Shown: positions 37,561-52,300 of the stretch, one piece after another
How positions within the stretch are numbered: position 1 is the stretch's first letter
How the letters are laid out: each line of letters begins with the position of its first letter
DNA from: Magicicada septendecula
Taxonomy: Eukaryota > Arthropoda > Insecta > Hemiptera > Cicadidae
DNA: 64,000 bases
NCBI GenBank assembly: GCA_034769895.1
Contig: CM068367.1
Coordinates: 688,603,548-688,667,547, forward strand
Reading direction: 5' to 3'
The notes under the pieces: model-generated
Told to the model about the DNA's origin: nothing
The model's input: only the letters and a program-made list of their open reading frames with translations
Databases searched by the model: none
Made by a program: the position numbers and the translations under genes

Positions 37561-38560
37561 TATTAACAAAGTGCCCGAGTTCGTTTGCGTTAATGGGGGT
37601 TAGTGGCGTTTTAATACTGGTCTTTAGTCTGTATAACTACATGAACTTTCTGGTGTAGAGCGTAATATTGAATGTTCATACACTATCTTCAATTTACATT
37701 TAAACTGGTTTATATTTATCTAGAATATATGCTACCAAAACAACATAACAATAGTATTAAATTCTCTTAACTTAATGCAGGCTGACATTAACGAATAATA
37801 TTCATCCTGATTGTGCCTTTTTTTCTGGGCTTACTTAAAATAAACGAATACGTACAAAACAGGAAAACGAAAAAAGTTAAGTAAAGTATGATTAGTTTCT
37901 CAAATATGTGACTCTATGGCGCGTTTGGCTGTAATTGTTTCCGTTATTTTCCTGTAGTCTCTGTACGTATTGCTTTGGCACACTTCGTACATTGAATCTA
38001 TGTCGCGAATAATTATGTTTGGAATCAGTTGCAGAAAAAGCAATTCTATAGATTTCGAATCTAGACGGTAGGGAGGCTTCTCACATTCGAAAAATATTTT
38101 GTAGATCAGACAACGTGTCTTCATTTAGATTAATAAAACTTTGTTGGTGTTCTTAAGCGATTACATTATTTCCTTACCATCTGTGGGGGGTTATGTTCCT
38201 ACAAAATACGTGTTGAATCCGCGGTCGACGAAGTTAACTGTATATGGAAAATGTAAGGTTAAGGGTTTCAGAAGAAAGCCAAATTATAAATACACTTTCT
38301 ATTACGGACTACATTGTGTTGAATGTATAAACTCAATACAGTAATTTGAAATAATTCATTTAAGTTACAGGCCTAAGAATTTTACATTATAACAAACGTT
38401 CAGCTAAATAAGAAATAAATGTAGGTTTTACTTACTGATAGTACATCTGAAAGTCCAGTTATAAAGCTTATTAAAATTCAGAAATTAAAATTTAAAATAA
38501 AAACATTTTTAACACATTTTAAACCCCAATGTTGACCATTATAGTTTTGCGTACATAAAA
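37561..38560. other. No gene seen
   Basis: Anonymous sequence with only short, motif-free reading frames. Confidence 0.5.
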
Positions 38561-38569
38561 CTATGCACA

Positions 38570-38760
38570 GACCTTGGACGAGTGGCGAGCTCCAAGGCGA
38601 TTCACTAACCGAGTTCCTGACTTTCCAATTCCAAGACACACTGGATATGCCAGACGTCTGCCTGGCCTCCCCAGTATTATACAGGCACCGTAGGAATCTC
38701 CCTCGAGATTCGAACCAGCGCACCATAGCATCGGCGGTACTAACGTTACCCTCTTTAATT
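38570..38760 (-). repeat. tRNA-derived SINE
   Basis: On the minus strand, GGGTAACGTTAGTACC (A-box region) is followed ~25 nt later by a clear B box, GGTTCGAATCTCGAGG, then a ~150-bp body. Spacing and sequence fit an internal Pol III promoter derived from a tRNA. The 3' limit is uncertain, and no poly-A or simple tail is evident. Confidence 0.6.
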
Positions 38761-40604
38761 TAGTAGCGAGGAGTAATGAACATTGACATCTGTTGGAATT
38801 CATTATTACCTTTTTTGGCACAATTTATACAAGTTGTGAGGACGTAAAGACACATTGTGGTGTAAGCAAAGACAGCGAAAACGTATGCATAATTCTCTTG
38901 CCGAAATTCGTCGATCAAAACCACATGGATATTGATTATATTTTTAAGTATCAGAGCTGAAGGACTTATACTGCTTCCTGACTCAGACGTATCAACGGCG
39001 ACTGAAAAGTATTCTCAGTCTTGGGTCGACGAGGTCTCTATGACACACAACCGAAGAGTCTAAAATGACGAGGAAAATTATACCAAGGGGCAACAACCCA
39101 GGTTAACCAACATGACGTCGACAGTAAAAACTCAAAGGCTTAAGTCGATGAATGACTGAGGTGACTCCATAGCTTCTCGCTTTTGCAAAGTAACTACAGG
39201 TCAAGAAGATAGTCTCTCATTGCTTCATTACGTCACATGTTAACAGTTGTTACGGTAAAGTCATGCAATAAGATAAGTATCAGGCCAATTACAGATTCTG
39301 GAAGAACCGTATACCAGCACTTTACCAGTGTTTTCAACAACTATTATAATTAGTGTCATATGTGTATGAAACATTTATTGGCTACACTGACACACAAGTA
39401 AGCACATGCATCATCACTTATTTCATTACGAGTCAGTGTAAGTCTGGGTTATTTACTGTGTGAAAATCCAATTAACGTTTTTAGCTTTTAGACAATGGGT
39501 GTTTGTCTTCCTAAGAAGCAATCTGGAACCAGCAGGCGCCACCAGTCGTAGGCCTACATAACTTTCGTTAATAGCGACGATGGCGACGGGTGGGACCGTC
39601 TAGAATCGTTACATAGGCACGTTCTCAAGAACGTTTACTAAACAATAACAATCACTTCTTTATTTGTAACGAAATATACATTTAAAACGCATATAGTGTG
39701 TGATTGTGAATGTTCGTACATCATTATAATGAAAACATATTTTTCAGATGTCGTGCAGTAAATTTAAAACCAGACATTATGGCCTCCCTGTCAAAATTCA
39801 TATAGCGATAGGAAAGTTGTCATGTATTAATGAGAACTGTAGTGTGTATTTTCGGATATTTTATTACCTAGTGCGTACAAAACCAATAATCGAGTAACCC
39901 TAAATCGACTTTGTAAATATTAATTAGTTTTGTAACATAGATGGAAAACATCTTTTAAATCTGAAACTTGTAGATAAGTATTGTTGTTGAGCGAAATACA
40001 GTTGACTTAAATGTCTGAAATACAGTTGAAAAAATAGCTTAAAAGTCTGGTCTGACAAAAATTGTGTAAAAGATAGACATAATGTTTATCACAACTGCAT
40101 CATCTGATGAGTACAGATCGATGATAATTGGACGAAGTGAAATATTTTACAGGTAATACGTAGAACTACACAGTTCTAGAAATGTGAATTCTTGATAGAA
40201 ATTACGGTGCAATAAAATCAGATTGGATTTCCTTTGAAAAAACTTGGCAATGAAAAATACGTAACAAAGTTTGAAAAGAACTTTTTAGAAAAATTACGAG
40301 ACCATGAAGGTAATGATTGTTATTGTTGTTATTATTATTATTATTATTCAAAATATTACTTGACCGAATAAAAGAGCTGAAGTTGCTCCGAAAGCGAGGA
40401 TATCAATTGCGTGTCCTACTGTAAATGAACGGTAAATTCTGATAGTAAAGTAAAACGAACAATAATGTATTGTTTTTATCAGATTAGTAAATATTTACCA
40501 AACGAACAACACTTTCGTTTGTTCTATGCGTGAATGTGTATTATGTTGTGTATGTACAGACACATGTGTAAACACATTCACAAATCTCTGTCTGTCTACC
40601 TATT

Positions 40605-40606
<2 letters not shown>

Positions 40607-40655
<49 letters not shown>
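40607..40655. repeat. (CT)n microsatellite
   Basis: About 49 bp of CT dinucleotides following a TGTC-like lead. Confidence 0.93.
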
Positions 40656-40659
<4 letters not shown>

Positions 40660-40869
40660 ATATATCTATTTATATCTCTCCTTGTAATCCTTCTAATCAC
40701 AGACACACACGTGTACGTTCCTCTACAGTCGCGTCCTGCTCTCCCAGCACTATGCAACAACAGTCATATACGATATCTGCAAGTATCTGAAAACTTATAT
40801 TCGATATTACATGCAACAAAACAGTTCATACAATAGAGATACATAAAGATACAGTAACAATGGAAAAGC

Positions 40870-40871
<2 letters not shown>

Positions 40872-40908
<37 letters not shown>

Positions 40909-40909
40909 C

Positions 40910-40980
<71 letters not shown>
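40872..40980. repeat. Compound (TG)n(CG)n(TG)n array
   Basis: TG repeats flank a central run of ~12 CG dinucleotides (40901-40924). The whole tract is alternating purine-pyrimidine. Confidence 0.95.
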
Positions 40981-40983
<3 letters not shown>

Positions 40984-43900
40984 AACGTTTTACGCAATTA
41001 GCGTGAACAGAAACGTTAATTGTTCCGTCGTGACCTACATTGGGCCGAACACAATCTCGTGTCTTATCCGCACGCACGTGCGCCACAAAGAACTGGTCCA
41101 GATAAACGCTTTATTGTTCCAAACTGTTGTGATACAGCAATTCCTAAATCAGTGTCACTGGCTACTGCATCACTTATCGCGAGAGATAAAAAACGTTTTA
41201 GGCTCGAATTTAAAGGGCCACTGTTGACAACACAGTTAGCGTCAAGGACGCGGTCTAATCAGTGGACACGAGTGACTGATTCGCCCGCTCCCGATGACGT
41301 CTTCCTGAGCTTTACAACCTAACCTAATCTCGACGCCACGTATATGTGTTAGTAGAGTAAATGTGTGCGTGTGTAATCCAGCGTTGTTCGATACATGTAC
41401 GTGTCAGGAACGCCTCCGATATGCTAATGAGTGCCTTGAGCGTGATGCAACGCGCGCTTAAGGCTCCCACTTCACTACTTCTTCCCGTTTCATGGAATCA
41501 GTCAGATTTCGTTGATGTCGTTCATATCACTGACCTTTCCAATCTGGCAGGTTCCAACGAGTACGTTTTATGGCCTATCGTGGGTGAATTCATTGCCGTT
41601 ACTTACCAATTACACAGAAAGTTTGTGACACTTGAAACCAAATTGAAGGTAAATAATACCGTTTGGAAATAAGTACAGATGAATTTGTCAGTGTAATGGA
41701 TAAGCAAGCAAGACGAGACACCTAATGATCTACTGTAGCGAGGTCCCAAGTAATTTTTTTAATTTGGCTACATAATGTCTACATTTTTATTAGGAACGTT
41801 CGTGACTGATCTTATTTTATGAAAATGAATTTGATTCACGTTTCCTGAAGTCTCACGCGACTATGGTATTAAATAACTATAGAAAGCGTAACTATTTAAG
41901 TTTAAGTTCAAGAACAACGACTATTCTAATGTGAAATGATAATTTTTTTCGGGCTAATTATGATAATTATGATTATGATTAATTATGATAATTTTTTTTT
42001 TTTTTGTTAAATGCTATAATACCAATAAGAGTGATGACAACCTATCAATTGTCCTTTTTCCGATCAATTTTAATACCTGACATGTGAATTCATTCCATCC
42101 AGACAGTTCTGTAGAAAGAATTATGGTACGGTTTCCTGTGAACAAAATTAATTGGAAGCTAAATCCGACTTCATACGAAACGATTTTCGCAAACAAATTT
42201 AATTGTACACAGGTGTCGATTATCTAATCTAAATATAATTTAAATCTAAAGAGTCATGGACTTTCCGTGGACGCAATTTGAATAACTGAGTCATAAAGGA
42301 CAATGGAAAGTAGGAAGACCCAGGAAGAAGAGGTGAAAACAAGGCGAACAGTCAGATTACATAAACCTTGGAATTTAAGAAAAAGGCTATTAACGATAAT
42401 GAATGTCATTGACAATATTAATTCTAATCCATCCGTTGCGAGTCCTCTACGTTACCGCCGTTTCTCGCTTCCAGCACACTGGAAGCTCCTTGTGTACAGA
42501 TCGCCACGTTGTAATCCTGTTTCCCCCCTATTTCCGAGTCTGTCCTCTTTCCATATCTCCTGTGTGTATTCCGTTTCCGTCATCAAGGTGGAACCCAGTA
42601 GCAACTTTTCGATTATCTGGCATCAGTTCTACGTGGCCTTCCGGTGGCATACCAAACGAAGCGATTTGTATTAATGGTGTCCGAAAAGCATAATATTCTA
42701 ATCATATTAAATACTTAATAACAATCTATGGTTATTCTAATAATACTTAAGAAACAAACAGTCGCAGGGAATAGGTAAAGAATAATGGTATACACTGACA
42801 GATTTACAGATTTTTAGATCATCCGTAAAAGTTCTGTCTTTTCAGTAGATTTAACATTACTGTCCAGTATCTAGACAATGCAAAAGTAGAACTTTTAAAG
42901 TCTGAAATCCGGAATCTGTAATTTACAATTTTGTACTTTTAAAAGTTTTCCCATTTTAGGCCCTCTACTTTTAGATCCTGCTTTGTACACCTTCTAAGGA
43001 CGTTACCTACATCTGGAATATTCTGTTACGTACACCATCGAGCAATTATCTTTGATCACTTTTATAGAAAAAAAAACCTTGGAGCTATATTTCAGCTAAG
43101 CTATAAATAAAATGTGCGGTATCACATAAGTATTTCATTAAAACCATACCTTAAGTAAACTTAAATTTCACCTCTTAAACTGGTAATACTGCATTTATTC
43201 TTTAATGATCTCGATGCGCCGGTTACTATTTCTTCTGTGAATACTGCTTATCTTAAAATGGCGAGAGCAAAACGCGATTTGGTTCTAAGCTTCGTTTAAT
43301 GACACTGAAGAAGCCCTAACTGGAAATAAAGAGGAACTGGTAAGGATTAATGTATAAAATGTAGTAACGTACAATAAGATTCGAAATGAACATATAATTA
43401 ACATACTGAAACGTGTCTAGAAGATAGCATATTAGACCATACGTTTAACCGTTAACATTTACAGTCTGTCCAATATAAAACACACAGATACGTCTATCAG
43501 ATAATTAAAGCAAACCTAACAAAACAGATTCTTCCAAGTTGGTAGAAGGGATTACTACACAGAGTTTAATTAGTTCATTGTACTGGTAATTTGTTTAGCG
43601 AATAAGTTACAGCTAATGAAGTCATTAGTTTAAAGAATACTTGCCAAACAGTGCAGCTGCCAGTCATTGACAGAGAGAAATAAATCAGAGATTATTTTTG
43701 GTTCCAGTTTCAAAGTTGTAGGTTACGCAGTGAGACGGCTGTTAATGCGTTTTATGGTGCAGTTCAGTATCAGAGTTCAATGATCTGAACACGCTTAACG
43801 CAGCACCAGTCGTCGGTATTAACGGTATTAAACTCAGCATTCGCCCAGTGGAACTGAGTTCCCAATTTCGTAGAACTTTTACGACTAGCTGGGAACTGTA

Positions 43901-46698
43901 AGAGCCGGTAATGTGCGTAGTTAAGAGCGGTTCATTCGATCACTGAAATGACTAATCCAAGGCCGCTGGTTAAACAAAATATACGAATCAGTTGTCCTCG
44001 GTTAACTGCGTCTCAAGTTAAACATTAGTCAGCTAAATCTACAGCACATATAGAATGACATACATGCGAATGAATAAAAACCACACTATTTTTAAACAAA
44101 ATTTAATAACCTTTATAAAGTCTAGAAATACGTTCAGTAGTTATAATTGGATCGGCAAAGCACTTAACGTCAGGAATCCAGGATTCAGTTTTCACGGAGC
44201 CTTTCCGAAGTGCCAGCAAAATATCCATTGAAACTACTTGCAGATAAATAAGGAATATTGAGATTGATAATAAAATAACATGATTATATATTAGCAGTAT
44301 CACCCGATGATTAGCGCTACGTTTGAAAAGTCAAACATCGCATGCATAATACAAAACTGAATAGATAACCGGACGGGGGTTGGCGGCAGAGGACATCTAC
44401 TCTGAGACGGAAGGAAAAAATGTTTATATCAGTCTCTATTCAAAACAATAAAAAATATTGTATATTAATCGGAGTTACTCCTTTTGACAGAGTTTAATGT
44501 CAATGTAGGTCAGAGTACACTGTACATCAGTAGGTCACCTTTAACGTCCGTATTATTGCTGCTGCATGAGCCTGGCTGGATGTCCGAAGAACGGTTTATG
44601 CTAAGAATCAGTAGAATCAGTAGACATAAAACAAAAGTAAGAAGCATATTGAAATGTACACAATGATGTATCAACAGTGTTTTTCCTTTCCCGAATTTTG
44701 CCCGGTATTCGGTATCTTGCTACATTTCGGATTCAATACGGATCGCCAGAATTCCTGTCGGTCTGCTCATTGTGCTTCCGATATGTGTCCCCTTGACCAT
44801 TTACAAATAGCGGAGGACACCTACGGGTATCGTGAGGAGGTCCATGGTGCTCTTTGACTGCCTCCTCCAACAGGACGCTGCTCTTTAGTGTCGCAGCGTT
44901 TAAGCGGTCCCTTTTCAGTACGAAAATGAAAGTTCTTCTACTTCACCGCCGTGAAATGAATAATCATGTTGGCTAGCTCCTGCACTCTTCTGCACCCTTA
45001 ATAAGAGCAGTCCGTTAAAATTTGCAGTCGTCGAGCATATTCCTGATGGAGCAAATTTCCGCTCCGGAACCTAATTCATATAATTCGCTATATCAGTTTT
45101 GACTGGGTAGACATCTGGTTGCGGCTTTACTGTACATCAGAAAGACAACGTTTTCATTTTAAAGATCTATAACATTCACACTCACAAATTATATACTCCT
45201 GAAACTAAAGGTTAAAATTTTATCCAAGCAAATGAAAATGAGCACATGAAGTTTATGACATAATACACTTTCAAAGTCTTCACTTTTCCTGCTAACTAAC
45301 AAAGACAATTAGTTATTATGCAGGTTAAAATGAACATTTGTATATATGGAAAGTAAACCGTTGAATTTTACAGGCGAATTAGAAGTCAGGCTATAACTAC
45401 AATATAGGCTATAGTTGTTTTGCTCTACAAATAACTGACTGATAGTTTTATAAAAAATATACCGTCTAAAATGATAGAAAATATTACTGTTACTAATTAT
45501 TACGTAATACTGAGACTTGACTGTAATATCTGTTTTTAGCTTATTTCGATGGCTGGACATGTATTAACACCGTTCTTTTCTTTGTTAACGAAGTTAGCAC
45601 TCACACGATATCTTTCTTCGGCTTCTTCTAGCATTTGAAATTCTATCTGTATCAGACGTCATTTGAACAATTGCAAACAGAAAAATGTATAACAAAGAGA
45701 AGAGTAGACCTATTTGAAGTGTAGGTAAAGAGGAAAACGGAAAAATAAAGAGGAAACTTCAGTAATGAACGAGAAAACGGACAGTAAAAATGCTCAATAA
45801 TGTGATTCAAGAATACCAAGAATACTGTTTGAACCATATTTTAAAATGAAAGGGTAACGGCACTGGAAAGAACAGGTGACGGACGACAGAAAAGTAAAAA
45901 ATAATTAACCATTTTATCAAGAGAATGACAAACAATTTAAGAATGCTGTAGGACTAGTGGAAACGGTGGTGCTGAGGATGTGTTTCTGAGCTGAATACTC
46001 GCGTTACTTCCAAGGCCGATCCCACCATTAGACAAGGCAGGCACCAAATTATTCTGGAGAGGAGTCAGAAAATGTTGAGTAGATCAAAAATAAATTATTC
46101 TCTACAATAATTGTGGGCAAAAGTATTATTTTTTATAACACAGGTAAGATCGCTGTATTATTTGTCCCACGAGATAGGGGTGGGCAGGCAGACCTAGTCG
46201 TGACCTTGACTCGATCTCACTATAGCAGGACAGCCGTTAGCCGATTGTGAACCGAAACGAAACCACTCTACCGACCGACGACGCCGCGTAAGTCAAATTC
46301 TTAATAATTACTTAATTCCACTTACCATCCAGCATCCATCAATCAACTTTAATTTTTCACATGTTCTTTTTTATTTTGAAAGCGTTCTTTAAATTATGTT
46401 TAAATTAATGTTACTCATTCTTTAGTATTGTAATAATAAATTATTTCACTCACTGGTCCAGTTTCCTATTTAACAAAATGCTAGTTTCTTAATTTCCTTC
46501 TAGTGGTCTAATAGTAACTCGAAATAACTTCTTTCCTCTAGTTAATAACAGCTGAAAATTTGCTGCAAACTTTTGTTTAAAGAAAATGGGTTTCAATTTT
46601 TATATAGTGGACGCCTTACCTTAAAAGGGGAATTAGTCAGGTAACAACTTTTCTTCAAAAAAATTGTTTCGTCTATTATTGCTTTCTGGTTATTTCTG

Positions 46699-46806
<108 letters not shown>

Positions 46807-47113
46807 AGTTTTAGGTTTTAAATTTGCTTTATCAAATAACCTGTAAAACACTGCGCGCCAGCTGTTTGCTCCTTGTGAGCACAGACAGCGTTGTTGACTT
46901 AACATAAACATTCATTGGTTACAGTATGGAATCTCGTGGAGATTGTTTATTAATACTGTATTTGTTTTAAATTGATTGGTACCCCTGTTCATTGTAATCA
47001 TGTTTCTGAATAACCTAACCTAATTTAATCTAACCATCTGTTGCTGACAAAAAGGCACTCCATTTTGGTGTATATGATGGTTTTGCTTCATTTAATGGTG
47101 GGAATATTGTAAA

Positions 47114-47326
47114 ATGACAAACACTGAAACTGAACGTAACTCTGGAAAAAAATTCAGTTCAAGCCATGAAGATAGTTTCAGGGCGCGGGTGCTTTTTGCT
47201 GAAAGGTAAGTTCAGTAGGTACAAAAAAAAACAGCAGGACAAGAAAGAAGATTGAAAAAGAGGAAAGCAGAAGAGGAGCTGGAAGAATCTAAAGATAATC
47301 CAAGCTATGGGGCAGTAATTGTTTAA
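47114..47326 (+). pseudogene. Small broken reading frame of unknown type
   Basis: From ATG 47114 the frame reads MTNTETERNSGKKFSSSHED and then SFRARVLFAER to a TAA (47207). A second stop follows two codons later, and the same frame then continues with a basic/acidic block (QERRLKKRKAEEELEESK) to DNPSYGAVIV and a final TAA (47324-47326). AATAAA follows at 47334. Charge pattern, a shared frame on both sides of the stops and a polyadenylation signal suggest a decayed ~70-codon gene or the end of an element-encoded protein. AG|GTAAGT at 47204-47210 looks like a splice donor but has no plausible acceptor nearby. No family was recognised. Confidence 0.25.
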
Positions 47327-49230
47327 AGCTATGAATAAATTGTAGTTTTTATCTTTAAAAATCTGTTGCTTGACAATAATTGCGATTTTTTTTTAAGTCA
47401 CTTTTTTACTTTATGCACACTTTTCTCAGAAATGGAATAAGATTCAGCCATGACATCTTCACCACATGCATAATATGTGGAAAATGGGGGATTCTTAATA
47501 TACTGATTAATTACTTTACTAAAAATTAAACTATCTTTTAAAACGTGTCACAAAAAGTATGATAACATCTTATTTTAATTCCTTCTAATAAACCACATAC
47601 AACTATCACACAAAGAAACCCTAAAAACGTAAGTGTAAATCCTTCATAGTTTTTGCAAAAAATGTGCACCGAGTTTTTAAATTTAACGTGGGTAAGACAG
47701 ACCTTACCGAGTCCCCTTTAACAAGTTAAAAGTGGAGCTAAGTTAATAATAAAACTAATATTAATTATAATTATATTAATTATAATCTCTTCCAGTTATG
47801 GTGTAATATTTGTACCGTGTTTTATTTTGAGGGGGGTGAGGCATTTTTATTATTCGTCATTAGCGGTAAAGTATACATATGGCCGGCTCTGGTAATTACC
47901 GTTTCAGTTTTAGCGTTTTCCTCATTGAAGATCATTACAGACAATTCACAGAAAAGGGAAGACGATTATAACGGAAAGTGCATGCAGCTTTCCATTTGTT
48001 GCGACATTTCTTGAGTGCGTACCAATGTTGGTTGTAGATACAGTCGTCAGAACAATTATGATCGACGTAATGATAAGAACTTGACATAGACTGGAGAAAC
48101 AAAATCACTTTCTTCAGCACCAAAAGTAGACCGGTATACGGCTGGCCAGTAACAAGACCACACGAAAAAAATCAGTACTGGTAGACGTAAAAACGAGACG
48201 GGCCCAAGGCCAAATACCTTAAATACATTCCGAATAATTTATTACTTTGTAGCCCGTAACTCTACAAGATGCGTCTCCATGTGTTTTTAAATTAGTGCAA
48301 GTGAACTGGCACTGTAACAGACATCAAAAGTGCGGGGGCATGTACTCAAGTACCGGAAAGTTTTCTAAGTACGTAGATGCCAGTAGTTTGATATGTTTAA
48401 AACTGTGCCATGGATTGTTCAATAAGTTACTAGATTATCACATAGCACGTCTGATTAATGAATTATGTCTGTGTTTGTCCATTTTAGAAATAGGAAATCA
48501 GAGAGCGAATAGAGTAATTAATGTAGCCTATACGCGGAACCGGAAGTCAATCAGTAGCGGTCAGTAATTAGTTCACGTAGTACTGAGTAAGACAGCAATT
48601 ACGTGTTTGCTCGGTGATTAGTCATTACTAGCCGTTTACCGAGCCACGTTAGAGAAACAGTTGATGTGTTCGCGTTTTCCTCATTTATACGTAAATATGA
48701 CGTTCAGCATGTTTAACGTGACAGGAATCGCATTGCTGAAAATGCACCGAGCCTGGACTGAGACCATTTTATTTACATTCCCATCCCATTACCAAAAATT
48801 ATCTCGCCAATTTCCTTTATGGGAAGAAAGAAGATTTGTATTATACCTCTAGGATTGTGATGATCTGATTCATTTTGCTTCATTTTGGAAAGGAACGTAG
48901 GCCGACGCAGACCAATAAATTAACAGATATGGAATATAATAATTTCGAGAAATCTGCGAGCTCGTTCTGATCATAAACGATTAAGAATATCACGTATATC
49001 TCGTTTGACCATGTTTATTGCCGCAGACATCATCGCTCCATCTTACTCCTCGTCTTTGGATATGTTAAGATCAGCTCGAAAAAAATGGTACCAGTAAAAA
49101 GAAACAATCTCTATAGCTCTTTATAATATATTGAAGCTATATATTATACCTATAATATATTATAGCTCTTTAAAAGATATATTGAAGAAGGAAAGTCAGA
49201 AGAGTGAGAGAATGACGTAGGTAAGGAGGA

Positions 49231-49319
<89 letters not shown>

Positions 49320-52300
49320 TGTGGATATTCTCATTTTCTACTGTGTATTTTGTGGCATTGGTACCAGATCTCATTGACTGACATGTTTCAATTTCCCCGT
49401 ACACGAGAAATTATAATAGGCCTACCGGTACCTCGTACAATTATGTCTCCATTTTCTCGTATAATTATACGTACATTTAAGGTATATGTTGACTCATTTA
49501 TGTTTTATCTAATATTTCGAAACTGTCCGCATATATTTTCATTTATCTATGGTATACATCTTCTTTTAGTCTGGATATAATCGTGAGACACACGATTGCC
49601 CATCTGGAGGCTTCTTCCCATTTAGAAAGATTGATTCTTCCTGCCTATTGTGGTCCATATTGGATTCAGTGGCAAATCGGTAAAGTGGACACATAAAATT
49701 TTTCCGCAGCCAAATCCACACTGATTTTTGTCTGTTTCTTGTACCTAATCTTTAAATGAGGTCCTCTAAAAACCAACAGTTTCTACGGATATACAGAAAT
49801 TCGCGAGGTAGTGTAATGGAACTTTTAAAAGTTGTTTGCCTACACCGATCTAATTACGATGAGTAACATTTTCTCTTGAAACAGATTATAAACCAACGCC
49901 ATGAAACTTCCAAAAACTCATGTATTCCTTGAAATCATCGGTTCTGTAGTCGTCCTTAAGGTTCCCCCACCCATATAAGCGTACTTTCGAGTCTTTTAGA
50001 CTGTTACAACAGATTACTGTCTGGTATTCTCTTATCGAAGCGTATGCCATAACATACGCGTTTCTAGAGTTTTTTGTAAAGTCAAGTGCCGCGTATTGAT
50101 ACGCCGTGTGAAGAAATACCGGTCTAACATAAATTTAATAAGTTGTTATCTTCAACTTACACTTTTGTGATGTAATTTATTGTCCCAGGTTTCAGTGATA
50201 TCATGTAGATAGCCTTGTTTTGGTAGTTTATGTGCGGACTTCATTTTTAAAAATCTGTTTATTTTAGTACCACGTTATTACGCTGTAAATTTATTTTGCC
50301 TTTTTAAAATGTTTCAGCAGCAGACATTAATGCTGATTGTTGTTGTATTAGAATACGGTTAAAGCACAGAGCCTCCAATTGCAAAGTCAAGCTTTACATG
50401 TAATGGGTATACAAGCCTGGCTGGATAACGATACAGCTGCTAGTTGGCCGGGGACCTCTATACCCGCAAAGGTAGACAGAGCGAGACGAGAAAATGTTTA
50501 GACTTATAAATAAAAGAGATAATGAACCCTGGTTTGCAATAATAGCTGTGTACAAGGAAGAGTAGGATTAGCAGAGCGAGCAGATGGGACCCGAAACTTA
50601 TATACTTAGTTCACGCGTAAGTCGTTGTTACGTGGACTCTTCTGTTCACAATGTTATACACTCCGAGTACTTTCAGTTTTTTTTTTCGTAGCCTCATATC
50701 AGACAGTACACTTCTGTTAATTACGGTCTATACAAAGTGAGTAAACAAATACACCGAACTTGAGAAACAATGTATTTCTTCGTTTATAAAATAATTAATT
50801 TTATTTATTCTTTGAACTTTCTATGCTGACGCTAATACTCATCAACGGCGAGCCTTCAGGTCCAGAAAGTTTTTATTTCTCTAGATTGTCTTTCTTTCGT
50901 CTAGATACAGTATTTTGTTTCCTTGAACCTGTGGTTGTCTCAAGTTGCAGGTCCTAGTTCATAATGCCAGGTGGGCATAACCGTAAAAAGTTCTGTACAA
51001 CAATACAAATCTCAACCTACGTTATTTTATTTTGTACCTCTATATATTTCTCATTTACTTTTCCTCTTATATTTATCATTCATTTTAAAGTAAAGGATGG
51101 AGGATGGTATCCCCATCCACTCATGTAGGCCTACCCACTCACATGTGCCTACAAGGAGCCGTATTATCTGTCAACGGCTATTTGTACCATTCAGCCACAA
51201 TACGCAACCTGACGAGTATATTTTCATTCGTAGTAAGAATTTCATTATAGGACATCTTCAAACGTTTTATTAAGCAGATTACGTAGTAACCAAGTAGGTA
51301 CTGCATTAGACTATAAGGGGATCACGACACCATTGGTGGTAATGCAAGTTAAGAATTCTGTTCAACCCATGAAAGCCATGCAATCAGTATGTTTAAAAAT
51401 AAACTATTTAGTAGAAATCTGTGTTTCATCCCCGCGTAGACGTTATGAAGGATTATTATTATTAACTTTGCTCGTAATAAGCAGTACTGTAATTTGCTTA
51501 CGAAATATATATAAACAAATACAGTGGTCATTTTCACGTTACCAACGTATTAGGACGACGTGCTGGGGACACGTTAGGCCTATTATGGAGTGAAGAAGTG
51601 GATATATTGCTAGCAAAGTAAAATGGTATACGATTATAATGCTGCCACCTTGTGGTCCGAAAGAGGCATTGTTTTGGTTAGCTTACTGCGGATTGTCCTT
51701 GGCATTTTATGTAAACGGTAAGCTTGTAGTTTTCTCCGATTATCCATTTTTAAGAATGTTTCCATCTAATGGTCATTATATAGCACCAAGGCAATTCTGT
51801 ACTACAGGTCGCTGTAGTCACGGCATAATCACTTGTTAGATAGTTGTTTCGATCTTTTATGTATTTTACGGAAACCTGAGCTATAAATCACTTTCGGCTA
51901 CATTCAACACACTCTCGAGAACCGTAGAATATGATGATTCCTGTACGCAAGGTTGGGTGTCCGAACCAACTAAAATTATTTAATGCGGGCAGAATAATCA
52001 ACGTCAAAATTAAATTAAGAATTTTATTAAAAAAAAAAGTATTTGACTTCAAGTAATACTAGGAATAACTGAAGAAACGATGCTAACCGAAAAAGTCGAC
52101 GCAGTATTCAACAAAATGTCTGGCATAACTTCAGACATGAAAATGAGTATACATACAGGTGACGGAAAAATTCAAAGTCGATATTGAAGTTAGCATAAAT
52201 ATGAATGAGTTGAAAAATACAAGATACTTCTAAAATGTTGTAAATAAAATGAAAATTAGTGTCAGAACAACGATAAAATCAAAATAAGTTTAATTCAGAA

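Noticed and set aside
41314..41334. CCTAACCTAA, resembling the insect telomere repeat (also near 47010)
   Set aside because: Only two units at each place, within chance expectation.
41361..41672. Open frame followed by a donor-like GTAAAT as a host exon
   Set aside because: No acceptor, no domain and no neighbouring exon with matching phase were found.
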